A stretch of DNA of 64,000 bases from Punica granatum (Eukaryota; Streptophyta; Magnoliopsida; Myrtales; Lythraceae), in NCBI RefSeq assembly GCF_007655135.1, contig NC_045134.1:9134982-9198981 (forward strand). The letters are read 5' to 3'. The position numbers were made by a program, and so were the translations under genes. Below the pieces are notes generated by a model. That model searched no databases and was not told the DNA's origin. It saw nothing but the letters and a program-made list of their open reading frames with translations. Below are positions 45,174-57,139 of this stretch, piece by piece (the first letter of the stretch is position 1; every line of letters begins with the position of its first letter).

Positions 45174-48100
45174 ATGGCCACTACTTCTCATCAATATACT
45201 CTGAGGTTGTTTGTGTTGTCTTGTGCTTTGGTTGGTTCTGTCCTCTGCAAGGATTTGCAGGCTGACACTTACCACACCATTGAAGTCAGCTCTCTCCTTC
45301 CCTCTGCTTCTTGCAAGCACTCTGCAACTAAAGGTAAATCAAGCTCTCCTTCCCCTCTCTCTAAAAGCTTCAATACATGAGATGGTTCGGTTCGAGCTGC
45401 TTGATTTCATTTCATGGTCTTCTTATCTAGGCACGGGTTTTAACCCTACCTCTTAAAGTATGCGCATGCAATAGCTAGTCGATCGTGAGAACATTCGGAG
45501 CTGGCTATTGGTGCATTAATGATTTTTTTTTTGTGGGCAAACAAATAAAACTATACATATTACGTGGTATGTATCGCGGGTTTGTATTTATGAACTCTTG
45601 TCAGGACCACATAGCCAGGACCATTAGTAATTGAAGTGCTGATCATATTAAATTTGGTATAATGAAAGATGAAACTTTGATATGCATGAAGGATGAGGAA
45701 TTCGGGGGAGAATCAAATAGCTAAGCCGGCTCTTATCTTGATAGTGCGGTCGATATTGGAAAAGGCAAAAAAAGCTCATCTCACATAATATATATACATA
45801 TAAAATATGTATTATGTACATGTTAATATTATTGATGTTGTTTTCTTTAGATACGACCTATATATTATATAGGACAAAAATGCTCCCCAACAACAAATAA
45901 TGAAACCTTTCCAGTTACGAGAATGAAGACACAATTGACTGGAATTCATATATATAGCGAACTTTACATGAAGTGTCGGTAGAAGTAATGGAGACATATA
46001 ATCGAAGAATAATCACCGTCGATAGGTTAAGGATATCTCGTAATTTCACTAAAAAAAATTCTGATAGACTTTTCTGCATTTGAATCCACTCTATTTTTTC
46101 ATCTGTCGGTACTTATTTGTTTCTTTTTATAAAAAGAGAAAATATAATAATCGGAATAATTTTGTCACGTTTGTTCGAAAGTCGACAATAGAGTCTTGGC
46201 CAAGTCTCATTGGCTTTCTGTAGTCAGCAACTCATCTCAGCCGCCTTAGACAATTAAACTTCTGGATATCAGGATTCACACTAAATGAGATCCTCTCTTT
46301 GCCTGTTTTTTTCCTTCTTTTTTTTTTCTAGGCTTTTTTTTCTAATAATTAAATTTATGACTTTGAATGAGATCACTGGTCTCTTTCTTAAGTCAACATA
46401 CTGATGGTTTAATTTGTAACTGAATAGGTGAATAAAATTTATCTCCATCGGTTATGACTCTTGGTTTTGGCTTTGATTAATTCTTGCTTTTGAATTGATA
46501 GATAAAATTTGTGGTAAAAAAAAATGATAGATAAAGTTAAAATGAAACCATATATATATATATATATAGTTTGCTGCGTTTTCTTTTAATTTTAATATTT
46601 TTCTATATGCACTTTAGTATACGGTACCCCAAACTCCAACTAATTTAATTTTTATTTTTATTCATGCTCGAGTCTTTTTAATTTAATTTTATTTTTATTC
46701 ATGCTTACGTCAAAACATTTTTGATAAAGCGCCAAAAAATAAATAAATTTAAGTGAGTGGACAAATTTAGTCCGTTCCCCGTTGAATATCTGGTCACGTA
46801 AATCCAATTTTTAGGATTAAAATTTGTCTTTTTCGTCAGAAAGCAAAATTCGTGAACCTATGATCGAGATATTCCAAAGAAAGTTCACAAGCGACTGATG
46901 AAAAGGGGGGCGAAAAAGAAAAGAAAAAAACCCGTGATGCTCCTCGTGCTGGATGGCGATTTTCTTTTGATGTCTGATATTTCGGGAAAAAGAAAGAAAC
47001 TAAAAAACGCATAATTTATTTCCAAGAATGAATCAGAAGCCAAAGATCCATCTTTCGGCGGTTATGTTACACTAACAAAAATGTCATGCCTACGTTATAC
47101 AATTGTCGAATTCCAGGTGATGCTAAGGCTTCGTCACTAAAAGTAGTCCACAAGTTCGGTCCATGTGCGTCGCTGCGCCGGTTGGGCCCTAGCATCAAAC
47201 AACCGACCCATGCCGACATCCTCCGGGAGGACCAGTCCAGGGTCAACTGGATCAACTCCCGGTTGACCTCCAAGGTAGCCTCGGTCGTGGGACCCAACCA
47301 GGTGGGGCAGTCGGATGTGAACATCCCCGCGAAGTCGGGCAGCACAGTGGGGTCGGGGAACTATGTGGTGACAGTGGGGCTGGGAACGCCCAAGCGGGAG
47401 CTGTCGTTGATATTTGACACTGGCAGCGACTTGACATGGACCCAGTGCAAGCCCTGTGTGAAGTACTGCTACGAGCAGAAGGAGCCGATCTTTGACTCTA
47501 AGGCGTCGACATCTTACGGCAATATTTCTTGTACCTCGAGTGCCTGCTCTCAGCTCTCGTCCGCCACAGGTAAATGTTTTGCCGATTTTTCCAAGCTTCA
47601 TTTTGCGACGGTATTTCTACTTCAAGACTAAAGGATGTCTCTGCCAATGTTTGTGCAGGTAACAATCCAGGCTGCTCCTCATCAGCATGTGTCTATGGCA
47701 TACAGTACGGGGACACGTCGTACTCGGTCGGGTTCTTTGGGAAGGAAAAGCTGACCTTAACACCCACCGACACATTTGACAACTTCATGTTTGGATGCGG
47801 GCAGAATAATCGTGGACTCTTCGGTGGTGCTGCTGGGCTTCTCGGGCTCGGGCGGGACAAGCTCTCAATTGTGGAGCAAACGGCTACAATGTACGGGAGA
47901 TATTTTTCCTATTGCCTGCCCTCTTCCCCGAGCAAGACAGGGCATCTGACCTTCGGTAAAGGCACCAGCGCAGGCACCCTGAAGTTCACCCCGCTGTCGA
48001 CAATCTCTGAGGGAGCTTCATTCTATGGTATCACCATACAAGGCATCAGTGTTGGGGGAAAGAAGCTGTCAATCCCCGCGTCGACATTCTCCAATGTCCC

Positions 48101-48482
48101 CGGGATTATTGATTCTGGGACAGTGATCACCCGACTGCCCCCGACTGCATACACCGCCCTGAGGAACGCTTTCAGGCAGCTGATGACAAAGTACCCCACT
48201 GCACCCGCGCTCTCTATACTCGACACCTGCTACGACTTCAGCAATTACAGCTCAGTGTTCATACCAGAGGTGGGATTCTCCTTCAGCGGGGCCGTGGAGG
48301 TCAACCTAGACCGAACCGGGACAATGTACACGGCAAGCACCTCTCAAGTTTGCCTGGCATTTGCCGCAAACAGCGACGACACAGACGTCCTCATATATGG
48401 GAATGTGCAACAACAGACTTTTGAGGTTGTGTACGATGTCGGGGCAATGAAGCTTGGCTTTGCCCCCAAGGGATGCGCCTAA
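45174..48482 (+). CDS. Secreted A1 aspartic protease, copy 2 (At5g10770-like)
   Basis: Three exons, 45174-45333, 47117-47569 and 47659-48482, with the same lengths (160, 453, 824) and phases as copy 1, again 478 residues. The signal peptide, prosegment, catalytic D154 (IFDTGSDLTWTQC) and D356 (IIDSGTVITRLPP) and the C-terminal motif are all kept. Protein differences from copy 1 are scattered, with a cluster in the second lobe between about residues 370 and 430 (for example FRQLMTKYPTAPALSILDTC here, against FMEPMTKYPTAPPLSILDTC). No stops, frameshifts or splice losses, so both copies could be active. The promoter differs: the TRIM interior is shorter and the CCACGTGG is gone. Confidence 0.93.
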
Positions 48483-49284
48483 GGGCAGCAACAGGTTTTT
48501 GAAGTTTCTAACCCAAGCTCAGTTTTTTAGCTTGTACGGGTCAATATCACGGAAGATCTAAAAAGACAGGCTTCGGGTTCGTTTCTTCCATAGGTTTGAG
48601 CCGATGAGGGAGAGGGAAAAGCCACGCCTGCATTGGCTCTCTCGATCATGACTCGGTCAAAATATATAGTAAGGTTATAGAATAATTGAATCGAAATGGC
48701 AAAAACTGATAGTGGAACTGTAAATAATTGTTGGTTGGAAGCTGTGGTGGCCTTTTTCCTGGGTGTAAGCAAAGACCCTCATTAAGTCAGTTGCAGAAAA
48801 CTGCGGAAGCAGAAAGAAAACGGACATCGAAACTCATGTTTTTGTTCTTTGGATTTGTTCTATGTCAAAAGTTATGTTGGGCAGATTATAGTGTCCAGCA
48901 AATGTCAATGTAATATGCAACTTTACTTTGAATTTTCATTGAAATGTAATGCAAGTTTAGTCTAATATTTAATCCAAATCAACTTAAGGGCCAGCCCACT
49001 GAATGTTTGTGCCGAGAACTTGTTGTCTTCGACAGATCACGGATGCGGATCCTCATAGCTCAATGGAATAACAGAGGAATTTGTTTACTGTAGGACTTTA
49101 TTACGGATGATCTGAGTGCTCATGATCCGTTATCGAATTAGATGCTAGCCTCGAGTTAGAGGCCTCAAAGTCTTGCCTTTGCAGTCTACTGGTTTTTCAA
49201 TGGAAAAAAAATTGGAGTAAGGGACGAGTTCAAAATAAATACGACCCCTCCACAGAACCTTCTGTTCATTCAGAGTGAACCTCG
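48483..49284. other. 3' flank of aspartic protease 2
   Basis: Presumed 3' UTR and spacer, homologous to 32766-33538. No gene recognised. Confidence 0.4.
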
Positions 49285-49500
49285 AGATGTTATTAGATGT
49301 TCGATCACTTTCTTGTGATCCAAGCTGGTTTCCAGACTCACATCAGTAACTCTGTCATCTCACAGCAAGTACAATGTGAGAGTCTTCACTGAGAGCAATT
49401 GCACTAAACTTCAAAGGATCTTGTAACCGAAAAAAAAAAAAAAGGATCTTCATCAGGAAAAGGGTTCCCTGGATTCACGCCTCGACCTTATGGGAAGATC
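49285..49500 (-). pseudogene. Unidentified minus-strand remnant (copy of 33539-33865)
   Basis: It keeps SEDSHIVLAV and DPLKFSAIA on the minus strand, but a 14-base A run near 49429-49443, a stop and a frameshift break it. Family not recognised. Confidence 0.35.
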
Positions 49501-49969
49501 AATGATCGAAAAGATCCTAATCAACTTTTTGTTCTACAAAGACTGCCTCCAGGGCAGAGATTCTGTCCTGAGGGGCTTTGTCAGTGGCGCAGACGAGGAC
49601 AAAGACACAATCATAATACATCCTGCCCGGAAACAAAAGGCCGATCCCACAAAAACTATGCACTATATATAGTCATGCAGAAGAGAAAATTCCATTCATC
49701 TATGGCAAATTCCTAGATCCATATATAGTCTACGTAATCAATCAGGTAGCATTTTTGTACCTTCTTGCAATATCGAGGATGCAACATTATGGATGAGAAT
49801 AGACCTTCAATAACCTTGTCGAGGTGTTCACTCGGGATGATCAGAAACTTCAGAAATGATGGAGCTAATACTGAATTTCATATGAAGCAATCAAATGGAA
49901 AACGCTACGGAATGGCAATAGTAGATTATAGAACTGATAACTGAAGTTATGGAGTTTCTAAAAATGATT

Positions 49970-50404
49970 CCTGTGTTTGTCGGTATTAACCGACTGATCG
50001 ATCAGCAACCAATGCAGACCCAGACATTTCATGTACACAGTTAAGCATATATTTAATCAAATTTAATAAGATCGTGAACAGAAGTATCTCCTCATGCCAT
50101 GTCCAGTATGATACGAGTCTTTACTATTTTATACAATGATTCCATTTGATCATTTCCTTTTCTGTTTGAGCTGACGTTTTACTTATTTCACCCACATAGA
50201 GTGAAGGAGAGAGTCTATGAACATAGATGAAGATGTGTGAAGGCTATGAGCTAACGGAAGATGCAGGCGGCCCAATCCAACTCAACAGTAGTACTTCAGG
50301 TAGTCATGCAGACGTCTACGACAATTTTGTAAAAGCATTTCGAGTTTACGGCGGAAAGAAGGCTTGAATAGAAAATTGCATTATTAGGAAGATAGCTATT
50401 GCAT
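49970..50404. repeat. Older paralogous block (unit 2)
   Basis: Diverged relative of 22390-22940 and 24270-24320: shared phrases include CAGTTAAGCA, GAAGATGTGTGAA.GCTATGA, and GGAAAGAAGGCT followed by AGGAAGATA. This copy is longer than the one in unit 1, where about 260 bp is missing. Confidence 0.55.
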
Positions 50405-50554
50405 GGAGAGAATCAAGGGATTTGGAGAGAACTAAAATCTGCAATGTCTAACACAACGATATATATATATTAAATTTAAATTTATTAGAAACGATACATG
50501 CACAAACTGGATCCAGCGATGAAGTGCGGGGCCATTTTCACTAGTACATTTCAA

Positions 50555-50700
50555 ATTACAAGCAGCTTCAATAGTGAGGGAAATCAACACGTCCATATGC
50601 TGGAACATCTCGAAGCAACTTAGGCAACTCTATCATATCATCATGCATCATGGATCTAAATGCATGTACTGTTGCAAGCTTCGGTCTGCTGCTGGTGTCG
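50555..50700 (-). pseudogene. Unidentified minus-strand gene remnant
   Basis: Minus-strand phrase ATVHAFRSMMHDDMIELPKL, then DVPAYGRVDFPHY, a shortened relative of the segment at 53755-53990. Family not recognised. Confidence 0.4.
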
Positions 50701-50730
50701 GTCCCCTAAACTAGGCTCCTGCTCGAAGCA

Positions 50731-53700
50731 TGTTAATAGAGTAACTGATGATCGGAATAATCAGAGATCATAGCTTTCCATGTATGCTTAGTGTAAATTT
50801 GTTGTCTACATTAATTCCTTGATTATTATTCTAGATACATAACATACATATCTATATAATGCAATACATTTCACCTCACTGTCAAGGATTCAGCCAACTC
50901 TTCTCTTCTAATCTTTGTGGTATCAGAGCACTAAATCGGGCAAATCCCCGTACCTTCCCTTAGTCTTTCTAGCCCTCGCCTGCGACTCTCACCTCTGGCC
51001 CTGCCCAGCCTCCTTCACAGCTCTTCCACCCCCTACCTCACTTCCTGTGATATGATCTCTGAATGTTCTGATCATTACTTTCCCTTATGAACTTCTTTAT
51101 GGGAGTGCCCGGGACTATTTTCATATGCGGGTCTTTGGATGCCTATGTTAACCATATCTTCGACCATACACTCATCACAAACTTGAACCCCGTTCTCGCT
51201 CATGTGTCTTCCTTGGTGACCGATCCAATTATCATGGGTATCGATGTCTTGATCCCACTACTGGGAGGATATTCATTTGCCCTCATGTTGTGTTCGATGA
51301 GCACTCTTCTCTTTATAGATCACATGCACCTATCTTGGCAGATTCCGATCGATCTATTCCTTCCCTGCAAAAGCTACTGGTAAGTCTTCTCCTTCTTCTG
51401 TCTCTCCAGATATATATCTGTTCCACCACACATATCCCTATGCCATCATCTCTTGCACCTCATGTTGATCATCCCATCACTGCTGATCTGATTGATGTGA
51501 CTACTTTAACTCCTTGAATTCCTGATCAGGCTGCAGGTGCTATGATTTCTACAGAGTTACCACCTCTGAGATTGTACCTCAAAGAACTCATTAGATGGTC
51601 ACACGATCCTAGGATGGTTCTCTTCCACCTGGACGCTTTGATATTTCACGCCATTCTACTGCCTTTACTATCTCTACTGATTTACAGGAACCACGACCAT
51701 TTGCTCAGGCCCGCAAATCCTCCCACTAAACAGAAACTATGCAAGAGAAATATCAGGCACTCCTTCAGAATCACACCAGGGATCTGGTTCCTCTTTCTTC
51801 ATCCCAAAAATGTCATTGGATGCAAATGGGTCTACTGCATAAAACAGAAAGAAGATAAGACCATTGATCAATACAAGGCTTGATTGGTCGTCAGCGATTA
51901 AATCAGAGAGAGGGAATTGATTATGACGGGACCTTAAGTTTAGTCATCAAGCCAGTCACGATCCATAATGTTCTCTCAATTATTGTCTCCTTGTGGCGAC
52001 TGATTCAATAGCTGGATGTGAAGAATTCATTTCTTCACAGCTATCTAACCGAAAAGGTTTATATGGCACAACCTCCTAGTTTTGTTGATTCCTCTAGTCC
52101 TGATTATGTCTGTAGGCTGTGTCGTTCTCGACATGGCCTCAAACAAGCTCCTCGGGCTTGGTTCCAATTTCTCAACAGGTACCTTTAGCATCTTGACTTC
52201 ACTAACTCTAAGGAAGATTTTTCTCGCTTTATACTTCGACGGTCATCCCATGTTATTTTTCTTATGGTCTATGTTGGTAATATTATCATGACTGGGACAC
52301 TAGGTGCACCTTTCAATGCCATCTTAGCTGCCTTACACAAGGAGTTTGCTATAAAGGATCTAGGTTCTCTTCACTTTTTTTCTGGATATGGAAGCTCAGT
52401 CTGACTCCAGTAGCCTATATCTCATGCGGTCCAAGTATATTCATGATATTCTTACTCAAACTGCTATGTTGGAATGCAAACCCATTGGCTCTCCTGTCTC
52501 GGCTGGATCTCGGCTTTCTCTCCATGATGGTGATCTCTTTGATGATCCCTCTCTTTATCGTAGTGTGGTCGAAAGCCTCCAATAATTATTGTGGCGTGAC
52601 CATACATAGCTTATGTTGTTAATCAGGTCTGTCAGTTTATGCATCATCCCTCCACGACATACTGGCTAGCTGTTAAGAGAATTCTAATGTATCTGAAAGG
52701 TACCATCACTCATGGCCTCCACATTCGGCCTGAACCCCTTTCGTCCCTTTATGTATTTTCTGATGTTGATTGGGCTAGGAATCTGAATGATCGGTGATCT
52801 ATTAGCAGATTCATTATCTTTCTTGGCTTCACTCCAGTTTCTTGAAGTTCTAAGAAACAACGCAGAGTTACCAGGTCTAGCACTGAAGCTAAGTACAAAA
52901 GCCTTGCCAATAGTACAGGTGAGATCATCTGGATACAATCACTGCTGCAGGAACTGGGTATTTCATTTCCTCACTCACCAATTTTTTGGTGTGACAATAT
53001 CTCTACAATCTGTCTCATTGCCAATCTAGATTTCCATGCCCGAAAAAAGCACATTAAGATTTATTATCATTTTGTTCGGGAATGATTCATGCGCAAAGAC
53101 TAGCTTATCCGGTTCATTAGCTTAGAAGATTAGCTGACAGATGGCCTCACGAAAGGACTCCCATCTTCTCTTTTTCGCTGAATAAAAGACCAAGAGGGGG
53201 AGACCAGCGTAGCAACCCCCTTTGGAGACCAAAGGGGCTCCACAACTGCCATGTAATGTTCCATTCGCCCGAATGGATAAAGGGCTCGGTGAGACATAGC
53301 TCATTTAGGTCACCATGACCCCACCAAAGCGCATAGTGGACCAGAACAGAGCCTATAGGGTAGAGGACATTGGTCTACTAACGCAAGTGCTTTCGTGTTT
53401 AAGTCGAATTTCAACCCCTTGATCTCCCCTTTGGAAGACGAAGTCCGTTACCAACTGGGCTACTACCTTGGTGGTAGGACTCCCATCTTCTAGATTCACT
53501 GATATCCGGTCCAAGCTTCATGTGGCAGCCTCCCGTTAAGCTTGCTATGGAGTAATAGAGTAACTGATGATCGGAATAATCAGAGATCATAGCTTTCCAT
53601 GTATACTTAGTATAAATTTGTTATGTACATTATTTCCTTGATTATTACTCTAGATAGATACACATACATATCTATATGATGCAATACATTTCACCTTACT

Positions 53701-53742
53701 AATCAAGTAAGGATTTTAGCCAACTCTTCTCTTCTAATCTTT
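50731..53742 (+). mobile_element. Internally deleted Copia element with two LTRs
   Basis: LTRs of about 190 bp lie at 50731-50916 and about 53550-53742. The primer-binding site TGGTATCAGAGC is at 50918-50929. The interior goes almost directly to the integrase C-terminus (LPYELLYGS-like, then GRIFI.HVVFDEHS), then decayed reverse transcriptase (GLKQAPRAWFQFLNRYL; KDLGSLHFF) and RNase H ([20 protein letters not shown], then [20 protein letters not shown]). Gag, protease and most of integrase are gone, and stops are frequent. The LTR and left interior are also in unit 1, so insertion preceded the duplication. Confidence 0.85.
53170..53475 (-). mobile_element. SINE nested in the Copia element
   Basis: Flanked by a perfect 16-bp duplication AGGACTCCCATCTTCT (53154-53169 and 53476-53491). 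On the minus strand it starts TACCACCAAGG and has an A box (TAGCCCAGTTGG) and a B-box-like GGTTGAAATTC, then a 306-bp body ending TTATTCAGCGAAAAAG. This 3' end matches the LINE end at about 39168-39190, suggesting the LINE machinery mobilised it. Confidence 0.85.
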
Positions 53743-53754
53743 AAATGTTATGAA

Positions 53755-54345
53755 CCTGGGAGATTTGGTCTGCTTCTTCCTTTGATGGAAAAAAATATCA
53801 GCATATTTCACCGTGCTAACAATTTCATCAGAAGAAACGTGAGACAAATCGACCCATCCGTATGCTAGAACATCTTGAAGCACCTTAGGCTTTTACATTA
53901 CTGATAGTGAAAATGCACCAACCATCATATCATCATGCATCATGGATCTAAAAGCATATACAGTTGCAAGCTCCGCAGCCGGTACTCGTCTATCTAGATA
54001 ATAATGGTCGCTGAATGCAAACCAGCTATTATATTCATCTATTGCAAAGAGGCATGTCTTTCACAAGTGATCGATTCCTGCTTTAATCAAATCATCCAGT
54101 GTCGAACCTTCCGGCATTGTCATGGAATCAACATATTTCTTCCAGCCGACACGGTCGCTTTACCCAACAGAATTGGGTCATATATTTGGCCGGGGAGTTT
54201 CTTCAAGTGACCTTCATTCCACAGGTGAAAATCCTTGAGGATCTTTGTCGCATGGACGGGAGTATCTGACAATCCCGTTCGGTTTTCTATAATAAAATTC
54301 CCGACGAGTCCACTCACATCCCTGAGGGACATATAAAACGAGCAA
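53755..54345 (-). pseudogene. Unidentified minus-strand gene remnant, longest copy
   Basis: The minus strand gives protein-like text in two frames: VSGLVGNFIIENRTGLSDTP and HLKKLPGQIYDPILLGKATV (54332-54120), then, after a frameshift, EGSTLDDLIKAGIDHL, FAIDEYNSWFAFSDHYYLDR, AFRSMMHDDMMVGAFSLSVM and LAYGWVDLSHVSSDEIVSTV. At least two stops interrupt it. I do not recognise the family. It may be a host gene carried in the block bounded by inverted repeats. Confidence 0.45.
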
Positions 54346-54392
54346 CCTTCTTAGATCAATTCAAATATTTTTCGATATCCCTTGATTCTCTC

Positions 54393-55570
54393 TGATAATA
54401 GTGAATATGGGCGAGAGTGGGATTAGCACTAAACCTATTTAGTCAGTTGATTTGGGTTTAAGCGAGTTGATTAATTTGATTAAGGGAGGGTTGAGTTAGA
54501 TTCGACTCTGTTGGGTAGTGGCCGGCCGGAGCCTTTTGGCTAATTATCTTGAATTAATTAAATGCAATTTGGGGGTAAATTGAGACATGGCCATGGGGGT
54601 TTGGGACTAGTTTTATATTTTTAAGTATTAATTTAGTAAATTGTTAGTTAATTAGATTATAATTGTTTGGCCTATTAGCTAGTTTTAGAATTGATTAGGA
54701 AATTGTGCCTGCGCTTCGTCGTGGGTCGACAACTATACTAAATTATTTGAATTTAAATTTGAAAATAACATTAATTAAAGGAAAATATAATGTATTTTAG
54801 AAAATGAAAAGTTCACATTCTTTAAATTTGTGAAAAATAAATTAACAATGAAACAAAAAAAATTTCATGATTGGTTCTTCTTATATGGGTATAAAGAGAA
54901 AAAAAAGTATTACTTATAATACAAAAACGATACGAAAGGGTATGTTTGACCAAATAAACAGGATAAGGGTAAATAAGTATAATCATTAAAAAATACAATA
55001 TAAAAGAGGAAAGTCTATGAATAAAAATAAATAATATGGATTGAAAGGAAAAATTAATTGATATTTATAAGAAAAGATAAAGCTTAGGATATATGTATAA
55101 TTTTTTAGAAAAAATAATAGATACATAGTATAAAGTAATACGTACGGTGTCAAATCTTATAGTATTCGGGGTAAAAGGGGGAAAGTTTATACTCAATAGA
55201 GAGGGAAAACATGATGTTATATTTATTTGGGAATGCTAGAGGTGTGCTTCCATAATGGCACCATTTGTATGCATATAGTAATCATAAAAAAAGGGGGGAA
55301 AAACTTGTCACAAATCTAGATAAAACCTAGAGAAAGAAACTATTTTTTCGAAATAACTAGTCCTATCATAAGAATTGGGTCATGACAGTGAAATATCAAT
55401 TGCTTATTAAACCTTGTAAACTGCATGAAAGTAGGATACTCTAAATTTCGGGGTTCAAAAGTTTTATAAAACGTGAAAATTAGAAGAAATAAATAAATAA
55501 ACACAACAGAGCGAGAAAAGGTTCCTCAATTTGCAACCTAATTTTTTTAAAAAAAATTGTATTTGTTAAT
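54393..55570. other. AT-rich spacer
   Basis: Its first ~45 bases (TAGTGAATATGGG, then GGGATTAGCACTAAACC) relate to 24324-24360. The rest is AT-rich and non-coding. Confidence 0.4.
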
Positions 55571-55588
55571 TTGCATATCTAACATTTT

Positions 55589-55772
55589 CTTTTTCCGGTT
55601 TGCATTATAGTATCCGAAAGCCCAATGGGCCCCCAACTTATACAGTCGAGCTGAGTCGGCCCACTAATCGGTAAAGCTCTCATAATGTGGATAAACTCCA
55701 TTCACAAGACTCGAACCCAAAACCTTGCTTAAAGTGAACAAGCGCCGAACCGCTTGAATTAACCCACATTGA
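55589..55772 (-). mobile_element. tRNA-derived SINE
   Basis: Flanked by an 18-bp imperfect duplication (TTGCATATCTAACATTTT at 55571-55588, TTGTATATCTGGCATTTT at 55773-55790). The minus strand has TTCAAGCGGTTCGGCG and a good B box (GGGTTCGAGTC). The copy at 18262-18470 is related. Confidence 0.7.
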
Positions 55773-55790
55773 TTGTATATCTGGCATTTT

Positions 55791-56144
55791 TATATGATAA
55801 GTTTTTCTTTTTTTTTAGATGAAAGTTGGGGACAAAACACCATGACTGTCACTTGGAAAATAAAATCCAAAATTTAAAGAAAGATGTTTGTATTAGGATC
55901 TTTGCCTTATTAGGAAGGATAAAAATATGGATATGGATCTGTGGGACTGGCACTTCATCACGACTTTGACTATAGAATGCATATTGGGCTATGGAATGGA
56001 TTTCAATGACATTATCATAATCCGACGGAATGAGTCTTAACCAATTAATTAAAGGTGAAGGTCTCTTTAGCGGGCCAATCCTGTGCAAATTGAATTAGTC
56101 GGGACTTATTGAATTTTTGGTTACCATAATGCATACGGAAAAAG
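55791..56144. other. Non-coding spacer
   Basis: No gene or element recognised. Confidence 0.35.
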
Positions 56145-56560
56145 GTGAAGCTCTCTTGCTCTCTCTAAAAGCTAGCTTAGTTCATGAGAAGGTTGAGTTT
56201 AAGGTGGTTAAATTCATTTTTCTTATCACGGCATGGACGGGTCTGAAAATGCTTCTCTCCACAGAAGCATACGGGTATGAATGACACAACCACATAACCA
56301 GTTAGTACTGAGTATTTAGATCTGGCTAACAATTGGTGTATTGATATATAGGTGAGTGTGTATAAATATATATATATATATATATCGATGTATTGAAACC
56401 TAGTAGAAGTGCCATAACATCATTTTCATCATTGAATTTGTTGTGTTTAATTCGAACATGAAACTTTGATATAAAAACATTAATTAATTCAATACGTAAA
56501 TGATGAAGAATTCAGTGGAGAAGCAAATAGTCCGCTTTTTTCCGGAGACGCAAAATCATA
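56145..56560 (+). pseudogene. Relic of intron 1 of a third aspartic protease copy
   Basis: GGTGAAGCTCTCTTGCTCTC and the following CTCTCTAAAAGCT, CATGAGAAGGTTGAGTTTAA, AAGGTGGTTAAATTCATTT and CTTATCACGGCATGG parallel the start of intron 1 in copies 1 and 2 (29650-29760, 45334-45440). Later, GAAACTTTGATA, GATGAAGAATTC.G.GGAGAA.CAAATAG parallels 29968-30020. Exon 1 is missing upstream and exon 2 was not found downstream. A (TA)n tract lies at about 56363-56385. Confidence 0.6.
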
Positions 56561-57139
56561 TGCCCGATAGAGGTAGAGAAAGAAAATATAGTACAATGGC
56601 ACGTTTTCATTTAGTAATCAAAAGATTTTAAATTTAATTCTCATGGTGAAACTACATGTGTCCTCTTATTATTTATTAGAATTTCTTCTTTATTATATTA
56701 GGTGGTTGGGTCTCTTCTTTATCACGTTAAATTCACGGGGATAAAATGTTTTAATTAATTTCACTGACCCAGTCAGTCTTGGGCCATCTCGGTATTCTTT
56801 TCAGCCAAGTGATAATATTTACTTCATCAACTGGACATGAAATTTGACGCAATTGGACGACATATTAGATGTGACATGGAGTTGAAAGTTAAATGAAAAT
56901 ATACAGGTACAAGAGGTTGAATGACAAAACTCAAAACTGGAACTTCTTAGTCTCAAACACGTTGGTTAATTAGTGTGTCGCATTGATAGCTGCTACGAAC
57001 TGGAAACTCAAATGACACTGACACGCCATTGGTCGTTACATTATATTTTGTTGTTGTATGCTATCATCATCCAAACATAAAGGTAGCAAGTAGTAATATC
57101 TCAAAACAGGAACAGAGAATACAAAAGTAAGTGTCAAAC
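56561..57139. other. Non-coding spacer
   Basis: No gene recognised. Confidence 0.35.

Larger units (their letters stand above)
36789..52800 (+). repeat. Tandem segmental duplication, unit 2
   Basis: A direct copy of 20157-36788, now about 16.0 kb after gaining LINE, MITE and SINE insertions and losing about 2.4 kb of spacer. The left junction (36788/36789) joins Copia interior to PPR codon ~210 with at most one base of shared sequence. The right end continues without a break into the rest of the Copia element, as expected if the breakpoints were in PPR and Copia. Confidence 0.9.
50405..54392. repeat. Block bounded by a 28-bp imperfect inverted repeat
   Basis: CTATTGCATGGAGAGAATCA at 50395-50414 continues as AGGGAT; the inverse of 54370-54392 reads CTATTATCAGAGAGAATCAA and continues GGGAT. 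The block separates two pieces of the older paralogous block (GGAAGATAG on the left, TAGTGAATATGGG on the right, continuous in the relative at 24313-24335), so it looks like an insertion. It holds the unidentified minus-strand remnants and the Copia element. No clear target-site duplication was found. Confidence 0.4.

Noticed and set aside
47137..47601. Minus-strand 154-codon frame
   Set aside because: Antisense shadow of aspartic protease exon 2, caused by its GC-rich third positions.
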